The notes below the pieces were generated by a model, which did not search any database, was not told the origin of the DNA, and was given only the letters and a program-made list of their open reading frames with translations. A stretch of DNA of 19,075 bases from JAENVT01 sp031412355 (GTDB lineage: Bacteria > Actinomycetota > Acidimicrobiia > Acidimicrobiales > Ilumatobacteraceae). Shown in pieces: positions 1-7,758 of this stretch. Numbering within the stretch: position 1 is the first letter of the stretch; each line of letters begins with the position of its first letter. Position numbers and translations under genes: made by a program. The stretch covers positions 1 through 19,075 of the forward strand of contig JANOCR010000375.1 of NCBI GenBank assembly GCA_031412355.1, given 5' to 3'.

Positions 1-124
1 CCTCGGGTTGGAGTCGAGCGAAGATGCGTCGCCAACCGGTACCCGTCGCTGGCAGATACTCGGCTGGGTCGTCGGCTTCGAGCGCGAGAATTCTGTCGCG
101 ATAGTCCAAGTCGACGGTGATCAC
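1..124 (-). CDS. Unrecognised protein, 5' end only (runs off the window)
   Basis: On the minus strand a GTG at 124-122 overlaps the TGA stop of the dehydrogenase gene (123-121) in a GTGA arrangement. From there the frame stays open to the window edge, giving 41 codons. The peptide begins VITVDLDYRDRILALEADD and continues with PAEYLPATGTGWRRIFARLQPE. It is rich in acidic residues and has no signal peptide or membrane segment. The same four-base overlap is used by neighbouring gene pairs in this operon, which is the main reason to believe the start. I do not recognise the family from so short a piece. Being last in a cluster with an aminotransferase, a dehydrogenase and an exporter, it may belong to the same pathway, but that is inference only. 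Confidence 0.6.
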   Translation of the reverse strand, partial: MITVDLDYRDRILALEADDPAEYLPATGTGWRRIFARLQPE

Positions 125-903
125 TGGGTCGGGCGCCACGAACGGTCCTCCGGCAACGAGTTGCCGCCATCGACGACGATCTGCTGGGCCGTGATGAAAC
201 TGGCCCTCGGATCGGCCAGGAAGCGCACCGCAGCCGCAACCTCGTCGGGCGTGCCGCTGCGGCCGAGCGGCGTGTAGTTGCCGGCGTTATGCTCGATCGT
301 GAGTTGTGCCCCCGTTGCGATCCAGCCGGGCGACACGACGTTGACGGTGATTCCGACATCGGCCACCTCGAGGGCCACCGCACGTGTCAGGCCGAGGATC
401 CCTGCCTTCGCCGCGTGATAGCCGGGGTCGCCCAGAAACGCTTGCACCGGTCCAGATGTCGAGGCGACGTTGACGATTCTTCCGTAACCCCGTTCGCGCA
501 TGGCCGTGAGACAGGCGCGCGTGACGGTGAAGCACGTAGTGAGATTTCGATGCAGGCTGTCGGCCCAGTCGGCGGCGGTGACCTCGGTGGTGGCGCGGCT
601 GCGCGGCTCGATTCCGACGGCGATCATTCCGGCATTGTTGACGCAGATGTCGATTCGCCCTGCTACCGCGAGCGCGGCCCCCGCCAACGCATCGGCCACG
701 CCATCGTCCATCAGGTCGCCGACGAATCCGGTGGCCGATAATCCCTGTGCCCGTAGTTCGGCAACCCGATCGTCGATGCGATCGGTGGTCGATGCGATCA
801 CGACATGCGCTCCATCGGCGGCGAGTGACCGGGCGCATGCGAAACCGATGCCGCTGGCGCTTCCCGCCCCCGTGACGATGGCGACCTGGTTGCCAAGATT
901 CAT
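121..903 (-). CDS. Short-chain dehydrogenase/reductase (SDR), 260 aa
   Basis: Classical SDR oxidoreductase that uses NAD(P)H to interconvert an alcohol and a carbonyl group; predicted cytosolic. Visible motifs: the cofactor-binding loop TGAGSASGIG (residues 11-20, slightly longer than the usual TGxxxGIG), NNAG (89-92), the active-site Asn at 120, Ser about 148 in NVAST, and the YHAAK catalytic Tyr162/Lys166. PGW follows at the usual place after the active site, and the C-terminus has the usual VVDGG. Length is normal for the family. The ATG at 903 lies seven bases after the aminotransferase stop, without a clear Shine-Dalgarno, so it is probably read from the same transcript. The pairing suggests successive steps on one substrate, for example ketone reduction next to transamination. 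The actual substrate cannot be read from the sequence. SDR assignment is firm; specificity is unknown. Confidence 0.93.
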   Translation of the reverse strand: MNLGNQVAIVTGAGSASGIGFACARSLAADGAHVVIASTTDRIDDRVAELRAQGLSATGFVGDLMDDGVADALAGAALAVAGRIDICVNNAGMIAVGIEPRSRATTEVTAADWADSLHRNLTTCFTVTRACLTAMRERGYGRIVNVASTSGPVQAFLGDPGYHAAKAGILGLTRAVALEVADVGITVNVVSPGWIATGAQLTIEHNAGNYTPLGRSGTPDEVAAAVRFLADPRASFITAQQIVVDGGNSLPEDRSWRPTQ

Positions 904-910
904 GCAGCGC

Positions 911-2272
911 TCACGCGACCAATGCTTCCACGGCCGCGGCGAACACGTCGGTATGAGCTTCTACGTCGGCGGCAGTGTGGTGGGGCGACATCAACGCCAT
1001 GTTGTGGAACGGTGTCAGCAGGATGCCGCGGTTCATCGCCCAGAGATGCATGAACGCATCGAGTTCGTCGTCGACGACTGCCGCCGCAGCGGCGCCGTCG
1101 TGTGGTGGCGGGCAGAACCAGTATTCGGCGCGTCCGCCGAGTTGCTGGACGTGCCACGGGAGGTCGAATGCGTCGATGGTTGCCCGAACGCCGGCGGTCC
1201 ACGCTGTTGCCAGCGGAATGATGTGGGCGAAGTCCTGATCCCGCAGAGCTGAACTCAACGTGGCCCTGATGGCGGCGACTGCCAGGGCATTGCCGGTCAA
1301 TGTGCCGCCGACGCCGCTGACATCGACTGCACTGGAGGCGATGATCGGGCCGAGCTTCTCGGCAATCTCGGCGGTCATGCCAAATGCCGCCGCAGGCATG
1401 CCACCGGCGATGGTCTTGCCGATGACGAAGAAGTCCGGTTCGAGGCCCCAGGCCGCTGTGGCCCCGCCGGGCCCGACGCAGATCGTGTGTGTTTCGTCGA
1501 TCACCAGCAACGTGTCGTACTGGCGGGTCAAGCGGCGTAGCTCGCTGTGGAAGTCGGGATCGGGCATGACGATGCCGATGTTGGTCAGTGCCGGCTCGGC
1601 CAGCACGCACGCGACTTCCCCGGTGGCCAGCGCAGCCTCCAACGCGACGAGGTCGTTGAATGGCACCACGATGGTGGTCGATGACGGATCGAACGCCGCG
1701 CCGATGTTGCCGGGTCGGCCGACAGTGCGGCCGTCACGGTCGAGCGTGGCCAGCGCCTCGTCGACCGAGCCGTGGTAGCACCAGTCGAACACCACCACCT
1801 TCGGCCGCCCGGTGAGGTGGCGGGCGAAGCGCAGCACGAATCGGTTCGCATCGGTGGCAGTCATCGCCATCTGCCAGACAGGCAGCCCGAACCGCCTGGC
1901 AAGCTCTGCGCCGACCCATGCCGCGTCGACCGACGGGAGCATGGTGGTGATGCCGCGCATGGCCTGGGCAAACAGCGCCTCGGCCACTTGCGGCAGGCCG
2001 TGGCCGGTCATCGCCCCAGTGTCGCCGAGACAGAAGTCGATGTAGCCGAGGCCGTCGACATCGGTTAAGTGGGCGCCGCTGGCGGTGTCGAACAAGATCG
2101 GGAACGAACCGGGCCAGCGGGTCATCCACGCCATCGGGACGCCACCGAGCAGGTTGGCCTGGGCCTGTTTGGCCAGCACCGCCGAGCGGGGATGGGTGGC
2201 GATGAAGCGTTGCTCCTCTTCGGTGTGGCGAGCCCGCAACACTTGTCGATCTAACACTTGTCGATCAATCAT
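911..2272 (-). CDS. Class III PLP-dependent aminotransferase (GSA aminomutase-like), 453 aa
   Basis: Fold-type I PLP enzyme of the class III aminotransferase/glutamate-1-semialdehyde aminomutase group. From the ATG at 2272: YHG at 166-168 (PLP stacking region), DE at 259-260 in LLVIDETHT (the Asp that pairs with the PLP ring nitrogen), and the Schiff-base lysine K286 in VIGKTIAGGMPAAAFG. The usual SGTEA phosphate-binding motif is replaced by TATDAN (138-143), marking a divergent subfamily rather than housekeeping HemL. An in-frame TTG at 2281 would add three residues; I prefer the ATG. Residues 3-12 are a duplicated DRQVL. The gene lies 49 bases after the second permease and 7 bases before the SDR, so it is probably in the exporter operon. 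It could be a transaminase or an aminomutase; the sequence does not decide. Confidence 0.9.
   Translation of the reverse strand: MIDRQVLDRQVLRARHTEEEQRFIATHPRSAVLAKQAQANLLGGVPMAWMTRWPGSFPILFDTASGAHLTDVDGLGYIDFCLGDTGAMTGHGLPQVAEALFAQAMRGITTMLPSVDAAWVGAELARRFGLPVWQMAMTATDANRFVLRFARHLTGRPKVVVFDWCYHGSVDEALATLDRDGRTVGRPGNIGAAFDPSSTTIVVPFNDLVALEAALATGEVACVLAEPALTNIGIVMPDPDFHSELRRLTRQYDTLLVIDETHTICVGPGGATAAWGLEPDFFVIGKTIAGGMPAAAFGMTAEIAEKLGPIIASSAVDVSGVGGTLTGNALAVAAIRATLSSALRDQDFAHIIPLATAWTAGVRATIDAFDLPWHVQQLGGRAEYWFCPPPHDGAAAAAVVDDELDAFMHLWAMNRGILLTPFHNMALMSPHHTAADVEAHTDVFAAAVEALVA
2238..2266 (-). repeat. 15-base tandem duplication inside the aminotransferase N-terminus
   Basis: The 14-base unit AACACTTGTCGATC occurs at 2238-2251 and again at 2253-2266, a 15-base period. 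It encodes the repeated pentapeptide DRQVL right after the start codon, so the reading frame is kept. This looks like a recent slippage or duplication event at the extreme N-terminus, where it is unlikely to disturb the fold. Confidence 0.85.
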
Positions 2273-2305
2273 AAACAGCAATATTGACGACGGAATCGCT
2301 CGCTG

Positions 2306-2321
2306 TCGAGTGAATTCTCGA
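2306..2321. repeat. Short inverted repeat after the permease stop codon
   Basis: TCGAG and CTCGA flank a six-base loop immediately after the second permease gene's stop. No T-run follows on the minus strand, so it is not a convincing intrinsic terminator. It sits in the only sizeable gap of the operon (2273-2321, noticeably AT-richer), where a processing site or weak internal promoter could lie. Confidence 0.3.
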
Positions 2322-3119
2322 CTATTTAGCTAGTTTGGATAAACCCCGATAGGCAAACGCCAGTGTCAGGGCACTCATGCCGACGATTGCCACCAGCCCA
2401 CCCCAGGTGTCTTGCCAGGTCACGTCGCCGAGCCAGCCCTCGCGTGCCAACCGCAAGATGTTGGTGAACGGGTTGAGGCGCGCCACCGAATGCAGCCACC
2501 CACTCATCACACTGAGCGGGGCCTGGGCATTGGTCAGGAACAGAGCGTTGAACAGAGTCAGCTGCATCAGTGCCGCGGCACGCATGTCGCCGAACCGGTA
2601 GGCAAGGCCGAGGCCCCAGCCGGCAGCGACGGTGGCCACCCCCATGCCGGCGATGTAGAGCGTGACGAGCCCCATCGGCCCACCGGTCAGCCGCGCGCCG
2701 AACAGGAACCCGACGAGCAGCGCGCTGGTAATGACGATCAGCACGCGAATCCAGGCGGTGAACAGTGGGCCGATGATCAGGGACAACCGCGGCGACGGGG
2801 CCATTCGCAGCCGATCGAAGAAGCCGCTCTCGATGTCGCGCACGGTGCTGAAGCCAAGACCGACCCCACTGAAGCCCGAGCCCATGCAGCAGGCCAGCGG
2901 TAGGTACCAGTTGACAGAGCGGTCGGTCGGGAAGCCAGGGATCTTGGTAATCGCGAAGAAGGTGCCGCTGAAGGCGATCGTCTGGAAGATCGGCATTGCC
3001 AATGCCGGGAAGAATGCCGACGGCAGCCGGCGGATGCTGCGCAACCCGCGCAGCGCCAGACCGCGAGCCGAGCGCAGCAACGTTCCGCCGCTGGCCTGGC
3101 CGGCCATGGTGACGGTCAT
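2322..3119 (-). CDS. ABC-2 type transporter permease (DrrB-like), second subunit, 265 aa
   Basis: Integral membrane subunit of an ABC-2 exporter. Hydrophobic stretches lie near residues 38-58, 74-92, 115-140, 147-172, 184-200 and 240-258, consistent with about six helices. The cytoplasmic motif DIESGFFDRLRMAPSPR (95-111) is the signature loop of ABC-2 permeases and matches the equivalent loop in the upstream permease. The ATG at 3119 overlaps the previous gene's TGA in an ATGA arrangement, so translation is probably coupled. Two different permeases beside one ATPase suggest a heterodimeric pore powered by two copies of the ATPase. DrrB-type pumps usually export hydrophobic or amphipathic compounds; the cargo here is unknown. 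Confidence 0.92.
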   Translation of the reverse strand: MTVTMAGQASGGTLLRSARGLALRGLRSIRRLPSAFFPALAMPIFQTIAFSGTFFAITKIPGFPTDRSVNWYLPLACCMGSGFSGVGLGFSTVRDIESGFFDRLRMAPSPRLSLIIGPLFTAWIRVLIVITSALLVGFLFGARLTGGPMGLVTLYIAGMGVATVAAGWGLGLAYRFGDMRAAALMQLTLFNALFLTNAQAPLSVMSGWLHSVARLNPFTNILRLAREGWLGDVTWQDTWGGLVAIVGMSALTLAFAYRGLSKLAK

Positions 3120-3925
3120 CGGGCTGCCAATCGCGAGTACAGCGTGCGCAGTGCCAAGGCGATCGAGAACACTCCGATGCCCACCGGCACGAGCAGCGCG
3201 GATGCAACGTGCCGAGCGGTGAACCCGTCGATCACCAGACCGCGAATGCCTTCGACCAGATGAGACACCGGGTTGATGTTGGCGATGGTCTTGTAGGCGC
3301 CCTGCATGGTTTGGCGCGGGAAGAACGCGCTGGAGAAGAAGAGGGCGATGAACAGCAGTGGGAAACTGCCCTGCACGGCCTCGGATGATCCGGTCTTCAA
3401 CGCGATTGCCGCAGTGAAGCCCCCGATCGCCATGCCGGTCAGACCACCGCAGATCACGATCACGATCAGACCGGGCACGCCCGCAGCGATGCGTACGCCG
3501 AACGGGATCAGGATCAGCACGAAGAACAGCGCTTGAAACGCACCGAACAGGGCCGCACCTGCGAGGCGGCCGATCAGGATGCTGACGCGCGACGTGGGCG
3601 TGGCGAGCAGCCGGTCGAAGAATCCCTGTTCGATGTCAGTGGCCAGCGCTGCACCACCGGTGACGCTGCCGAACAGCACCCCCTGCACGATGCTGCCTGC
3701 CAGCGCGAAGTCGAGGAAGTTGTCGACCTTCGGGAAGTTGGGCAGGCTGACCGCTCGACCGAACGACGACGAGCCGAGGGCGGCGAAGAAGAGCGGGAAT
3801 ACCAACGACGGAGCGACCAGGGCCGGCTGGCGCATGATCGCGATGATCGACCTCTTCGACATCGCCAGTGTCTGCGACATCCACAGGCCCCGCGTTTGCA
3901 CGGGAGCGAGCACAACGGCGGTCAC
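3116..3925 (-). CDS. ABC-2 type transporter permease (DrrB-like), first subunit, 269 aa
   Basis: Membrane component of the same exporter. It has about six hydrophobic segments (near residues 35-54, 74-95, 122-146, 150-175, 187-203 and 240-260). The motif DIEQGFFDRLLATPTSR (97-113) is the classic ABC-2 coupling loop thought to contact the ATPase. The GTG start at 3925 overlaps the ATPase stop by four bases (GTGA), and its own stop overlaps the next permease start by four bases. The three genes therefore form a tightly coupled ATPase-permease-permease unit. Length is normal for DrrB-like proteins. It shares the loop with its partner but is otherwise clearly different, so the pair is an old duplication rather than a recent one. 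Confidence 0.93.
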   Translation of the reverse strand: MTAVVLAPVQTRGLWMSQTLAMSKRSIIAIMRQPALVAPSLVFPLFFAALGSSSFGRAVSLPNFPKVDNFLDFALAGSIVQGVLFGSVTGGAALATDIEQGFFDRLLATPTSRVSILIGRLAGAALFGAFQALFFVLILIPFGVRIAAGVPGLIVIVICGGLTGMAIGGFTAAIALKTGSSEAVQGSFPLLFIALFFSSAFFPRQTMQGAYKTIANINPVSHLVEGIRGLVIDGFTARHVASALLVPVGIGVFSIALALRTLYSRLAAR

Positions 3926-4926
3926 TTTCGGCGGCCTCGCTTGCCAGTTGGCACCGGCCCGCCGGCATCTGTCATGGCGGTGGCGGCGCCCTCGAGCCGG
4001 TACCCGGTCGACTCGGCGAACACATCGTCGAGACTAGGTTCGTTGAGCTCGAGATGGTGGACCTTGACGCCCGCCTCGTCCAACGCGCGCACGACATCGG
4101 TGACCGCCGAGGCACCACCTTCGAGCCCGACTGCCAAGCTGCCCTCGGCAGTGGTGCGAAGTTCGCCGAATCGAGTCAAGGTTTCGCGCGCTATCGGCGC
4201 TTGCACGGCCGCGACGGAGATCAGCAGGGTCGGTGCACCGACCGCCGCTTTCAACGCTGTCGGCGTGCCTTCCTTCACGATCTTGCCGTGGTCGATGATC
4301 GCCACCCGGTCAGCCAATTGGTCGGCTTCTTCGAGATACTGGGTAGTCAACAGCACGGTCGTGCCCTCGCTGTTCAAGCGGCGCACTTCTTCCCACAGGG
4401 TGATGCGGCTCATCGGGTCGAGCCCGGTGGTCGGTTCGTCGAGGAACAGCACGGTCGGCTGGTGGATCAGGCTCAGCGCCAGGTCCAGACGGCGTCGCAT
4501 GCCACCCGAGTACGTACCGACCCGCCGGTCGGCCGCACCGATCAGGCCGACGCGCTCGAGCAGTTCGTCGGCACGTGGCTTCACCTGGGCCACGGGCAAG
4601 CCGTACAGAACAGCTTGCAGATGCAACAACTCGTTGCCGGTCATCAGTGGGTCGATCGCTGCGTCCTGCAAGGCGACACCGATGCTGCGTCGCACGTCGT
4701 TGGCCTGTGTGACAACATCGAACCCGGCGACCCGAGCGCTGCCGGCGGTCGGTCGAAGCAGGGTCGTCAGCATGCGCACCGTTGTGCTCTTGCCGGCGCC
4801 GTTCGGACCGAGGAAGCCGAAGATCTCGCCCTCGTGCACCTCGAGATCGACGCCGTCGACCGCCTTCACGGTGCCGAAATGGCGCACAAGACCCTGGGCA
4901 ACGATGGGTGGTTGCTTGGCACTCAT
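3922..4926 (-). CDS. ABC transporter ATP-binding protein, DrrA family, 334 aa
   Basis: Cytoplasmic ATPase energising the two downstream permeases. Motifs: Walker A GPNGAGKST (40-48), Q-loop Gln87, ABC signature YSGGMR (139-144), Walker B LFLDEP (160-165) and D-loop GLDP. The H-loop position reads TTQYLEEAD with Gln196 in place of His, a known trait of the daunorubicin-resistance (DrrA) family. The region after residue 230 is the accessory C-terminal domain (DUF4162 type) found in these exporters. The ATG at 4926 is only two bases from a palindrome that is probably the operator of the divergent MarR regulator, so the transcript is likely leaderless or nearly so. It is first in the operon. Cargo is unknown; a drug-like or secondary-metabolite efflux role is inferred from the family. 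Confidence 0.94.
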   Translation of the reverse strand: MSAKQPPIVAQGLVRHFGTVKAVDGVDLEVHEGEIFGFLGPNGAGKSTTVRMLTTLLRPTAGSARVAGFDVVTQANDVRRSIGVALQDAAIDPLMTGNELLHLQAVLYGLPVAQVKPRADELLERVGLIGAADRRVGTYSGGMRRRLDLALSLIHQPTVLFLDEPTTGLDPMSRITLWEEVRRLNSEGTTVLLTTQYLEEADQLADRVAIIDHGKIVKEGTPTALKAAVGAPTLLISVAAVQAPIARETLTRFGELRTTAEGSLAVGLEGGASAVTDVVRALDEAGVKVHHLELNEPSLDDVFAESTGYRLEGAATAMTDAGGPVPTGKRGRRK

Positions 4927-4928
4927 AT

Positions 4929-4950
4929 ATGTTTAGCTTGCACTAAATAT
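4929..4950. promoter_or_regulatory. Candidate MarR operator in the divergent promoter region
   Basis: Between the ATPase start (4926, minus) and the regulator start (4974, plus) lies an AT-rich imperfect palindrome. Its arms are TTTAG (4932-4936) and CTAAA (4943-4947) with a six-base centre CTTGCA. After one mismatched pair the flanks AT/AT also match, giving 22 bases in all. Size, symmetry and position fit a MarR dimer site able to control both directions. It stands out strongly from the GC-rich surroundings. Binding is inferred, not shown. Confidence 0.6.
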
Positions 4951-4973
4951 CTACCTATGTCAAAGTTCTTTCC

Positions 4974-5378
4974 GTGGCTGACCGCTCGCAACTCGACGAT
5001 GCCCTCGCACTGGTCATCGCCCGCATGCGCGACATCTGGCATCGGCGCATGCGCGCCTTCGATCTGACTCCACCGCAGGCCATCACCCTGCGCAAGTTGC
5101 TCGATGGACCACTACCGATGGGCTCGGTGGCAGAAGTGCTGTCGTGCGATGCCTCGACCGTCACGGGCATCGCCGATCGTCTCGAGGAGCGCGGCCTGAT
5201 CCAGCGCCAGGTCGACCCCGCCGATCGGCGCGTCAAGCTGTTGGCGCTGACGGCCACCGGCCGCGATCTGGTCGAATCGATCGACGGTCCGTTTACCACC
5301 GAGATACCCGGCATCGCCCGGCTATCCGAGGCCGAGCGCACCGAGTTGACGCGGCTGTTGCTGCGATCGTTCGCGTAG
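4974..5378 (+). CDS. MarR-family transcriptional regulator, 134 aa
   Basis: Small winged-helix repressor. Helices in the first 35 residues would form the dimer interface. The recognition helix region reads LSCDASTVTGIADRLEERGLI, and the wing contains the family hallmark DPADRRVKLLALTATG, where MarR proteins carry a D-x-R-D/R pattern. A C-terminal helix completes the dimer domain. Length is normal. The in-frame start is GTG at 4974; the nearby ATG at 4957 is out of frame, and an in-frame stop lies at 4944. There is no strong Shine-Dalgarno. It is divergent from the ABC/aminotransferase operon and very probably controls it and itself through the 4929-4950 palindrome, with a small ligand, perhaps the pump's cargo, as effector. 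It ends 24 bases from the convergent CoxL gene. Confidence 0.92.
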   Translation: MADRSQLDDALALVIARMRDIWHRRMRAFDLTPPQAITLRKLLDGPLPMGSVAEVLSCDASTVTGIADRLEERGLIQRQVDPADRRVKLLALTATGRDLVESIDGPFTTEIPGIARLSEAERTELTRLLLRSFA

Positions 5379-5402
5379 GAGTCGATCCGTAGTCCTCAGT
5401 CG

Positions 5403-7718
5403 CTACTTGCGAGCAGCCTGGATCGCGTTCCACACACGCTCGGCAGTGCACGGCATGTCGATGTGGCGAACACCGAGGTGGCTGACCGCGTCGACGACGG
5501 CCGACTGAACGGCGGGGGTCGACCCGATGGTGCCGCTCTCGCCGATGCCCTTAGCGCCCAACGGGTTCACGAACGTCGGGGTCTCCATGTGCACGACCTC
5601 GAAGCTCGGCAACTCGGCTGCGGAGATGAACGCATAGTCGGCGAGATTCGACGTGATGGGGTTCCCGTCACTGTCGTAGCGCACTTCTTCGAGCAACGCT
5701 TGGGCCGTGCCCTGGGCGACGCCACCGTGGATCTGGCCCTCGAGCAGCAACGGGTTCAACACCGTGCCCGCATCGTCGCAAGCGATGTGGCGAAGATGAC
5801 GAACCTGTCCCGTCTCAGTGTCGACTTCGACCACCGCTACGTGCGCTCCGAAGGGGAACGTCGGGCTCGATGCCTGGAAGTACGTTGCGGCTTCGAGTCC
5901 GTTCTCGAAGTCGGCATCGGATTTGGCAGCGACCGACAACTCGGCCCACGACTTGGACACAGCGGGAGTCCCGGTGACGTGGAACGAGGCCGTGTCCTTG
6001 TCGAGCACTACGTCGGCCTCGTTTGCTTCCAGCATCTTGGCGGCGAGCTTGCGGGCGGCGTCGACGAGTTCTCCCGACGCCGTCCACACCGCTGCGCCAC
6101 CCTGCTGCAATGAACGCGAGCCCATGGTGCCGACCCCTTTCGGCACCAGATCGGTGTCGCCCCACACGACGTCGATGTTGTCCATCGGTATGCCTGTTTG
6201 CTCGTGCGCCAGCATGCTCCACGACGTGATGTGACCCTGGCCGTGTGGAGATGTGCCGGTGTAGACGACGGCTCGTCCATCGTCGAGCACTTCGACCTTG
6301 GCATGTTCGCCGAAGGGGTCGACGCCGCCGGTGATCTCGACGTACACGCTGACGCCGATGCCGAGTTGCTTGCTGCTGCCGCTGGCTCGCCGCGCCGCCT
6401 GCTCTGCGCGCAACGCCGGGTAGTCGGCCGCGCCGAGTGCATTGTCGAGTGCGGCTTCGAAGTCACCGACGTCGTATGTCTGGCCGATCACCGTTGTATG
6501 TGGTTCGGTGAACTTGGGAATGAGGTTCTTGCGCCGCACCTCGACCGGATCCATGCCCAGCTCGGCAGCGAACATGTCCATCAGCCGTTCGGCCGCGGCT
6601 GTGGCCTCTGGCCGGCCGGCTCCGCGGTACGCGGTGATCGGCGTGGTGTTGGTGACGACAGTGGTGGTACGGCATTCGATGTTGGGGATGTCGTAGACCG
6701 CCGACGACATTGGGCGGGTCATGAATGGGGCCAGGATGGCGCCGAGCTCGACCCAGCCGCCGCAGTCCTGAATGGCGTGCAAGCGATAGTGGGTGACCTT
6801 GCCGTCGCGATTGCCGCCCATCGTGACGTACTGGATCTGAGCCCGGCCATGGCCGAGCACCATCATCGATTCGCTGCGTGTCTCGCGCCAACGCAACGGC
6901 CGGCCGACCCGCTTGGAGAGCTCGCCCAGCAGGATCTCTTCCGGATAGCACGTGATCTTGGCGCCGAATCCGCCACCCACGTCGGGCGTGATCACTCGCA
7001 GCTGCTCAGCGGTCAGGCCGTTGCCGGCCATGAGCACATCGCGGGCCCCCTGCGCTCCCTGTGTGCTGAGCCATTGGTAGAGCCGGGTGCTGCCGTCGTC
7101 GCCCGGCACCCAGGCAACGGCCGAGCCGCGCACCTCCAGCGGGCACGGTGCGAGGCGCTGGTTGACGAATCGACCCGTGACTACGACCGGGCAGTCGGCG
7201 AAGTACTCGTCTCCGGTGTTGTCGGGCATGCCGAGGGCCGTGGTGTCGAACACGACGTTGCTGCCGGCACCCTCGTAGATCAAGGTGCTCGACGTCATCG
7301 CGGCCTCGGGGTCGACCAGCGCTTCGAGGATCTCGTACTCGACGACGACCTGCTCGATAGCATCCTCGCCCTGCTGACGGTCTTCGGTGACGATCGCGGC
7401 GACCGGCTCGCCCACGAAGCGGACCTTGTCGATGGCCAGATTGCCGCGTGTGACCGTTGGGTTGAACGTGGCGGGCTGCACTTCCAACCCGAGGTCGGCG
7501 GCGGTGAAGACACCGAGGACGCCGGGAAGCGCCAGCGCGGCCGAGGCGTCGATGCTGATGATCCGCCCGTGGGCCACCGAAGAGCGCACATAGGTCACAT
7601 GGGCTGCGCCGGCGAGCAAGGGCTCGTCGAGGAGATCGTCGACATACATCCCTCCGGTGGTGAGGAACTTCGGGTCTTCCTTCCGAATAACCCTGTTGCC
7701 GAGAATGCTGCCAGCCAC
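5403..7718 (-). CDS. Molybdenum hydroxylase large subunit (form II CoxL / xanthine dehydrogenase family), 771 aa
   Basis: Molybdopterin-binding catalytic subunit of the xanthine oxidase family. Near the start GNRVIRKEDPKFLTTGG is typical of CoxL-like proteins. GGGFGAK (248-254) is a glycine-rich cofactor loop. AYRGAGR (363-369) is the form II active-site signature; genuine form I CO dehydrogenases have AYxCSFR instead. GIGESG (724-729) holds the catalytic Glu727. The frame extends further upstream, but that part is low-complexity Arg/Ser/Pro and overlaps ftsB. GTG at 7718 has AGGGGGT six bases upstream and starts at the expected family N-terminus. No medium (FAD) or small (2Fe-2S) subunit gene lies within the window, so partners must be encoded elsewhere. 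The substrate is unknown; CO oxidation is unlikely to be its main role. Confidence 0.92.
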   Translation of the reverse strand: MAGSILGNRVIRKEDPKFLTTGGMYVDDLLDEPLLAGAAHVTYVRSSVAHGRIISIDASAALALPGVLGVFTAADLGLEVQPATFNPTVTRGNLAIDKVRFVGEPVAAIVTEDRQQGEDAIEQVVVEYEILEALVDPEAAMTSSTLIYEGAGSNVVFDTTALGMPDNTGDEYFADCPVVVTGRFVNQRLAPCPLEVRGSAVAWVPGDDGSTRLYQWLSTQGAQGARDVLMAGNGLTAEQLRVITPDVGGGFGAKITCYPEEILLGELSKRVGRPLRWRETRSESMMVLGHGRAQIQYVTMGGNRDGKVTHYRLHAIQDCGGWVELGAILAPFMTRPMSSAVYDIPNIECRTTTVVTNTTPITAYRGAGRPEATAAAERLMDMFAAELGMDPVEVRRKNLIPKFTEPHTTVIGQTYDVGDFEAALDNALGAADYPALRAEQAARRASGSSKQLGIGVSVYVEITGGVDPFGEHAKVEVLDDGRAVVYTGTSPHGQGHITSWSMLAHEQTGIPMDNIDVVWGDTDLVPKGVGTMGSRSLQQGGAAVWTASGELVDAARKLAAKMLEANEADVVLDKDTASFHVTGTPAVSKSWAELSVAAKSDADFENGLEAATYFQASSPTFPFGAHVAVVEVDTETGQVRHLRHIACDDAGTVLNPLLLEGQIHGGVAQGTAQALLEEVRYDSDGNPITSNLADYAFISAAELPSFEVVHMETPTFVNPLGAKGIGESGTIGSTPAVQSAVVDAVSHLGVRHIDMPCTAERVWNAIQAARK

Positions 7719-7724
7719 GCCTTG

Positions 7725-7755
7725 ACCCCCTGTGAGTTGCCGAACCGTTCGGGGG
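7725..7755 (-). promoter_or_regulatory. Shine-Dalgarno of the CoxL gene, possibly sequestered
   Basis: AGGGGGT (7731-7725) lies six bases before the GTG at 7718 and fixes that start. A run of five C on the minus strand (7755-7751) could pair with the five G of the Shine-Dalgarno (7730-7726). The alternative hairpin CCGAA-CGG-TTCGG (7752-7740) would leave the site free. The ribosome-binding site is clear; the switching idea is speculative. Confidence 0.5.
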
Positions 7756-7758
7756 CCG

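Noticed and set aside
8..277. Plus-strand open frame of 89 codons at the left edge.
   Set aside because: It lies antisense to the SDR end and the coupled partial gene, with no family features; a shadow frame typical of high-GC DNA.
3533..4936. A 467-codon plus-strand open frame across the transporter genes.
   Set aside because: Antisense to clearly recognisable ABC genes and composed of low-complexity Ser/Arg-rich sequence; a shadow frame.
4957..5067. An ATG at 4957 as the start of the MarR gene.
   Set aside because: It is out of frame with the winged-helix protein; the in-frame start is the GTG at 4974.
5379..5402. A terminator between the convergent marR and CoxL genes.
   Set aside because: Only 24 bases, with no clear stem and no T-run on either strand.
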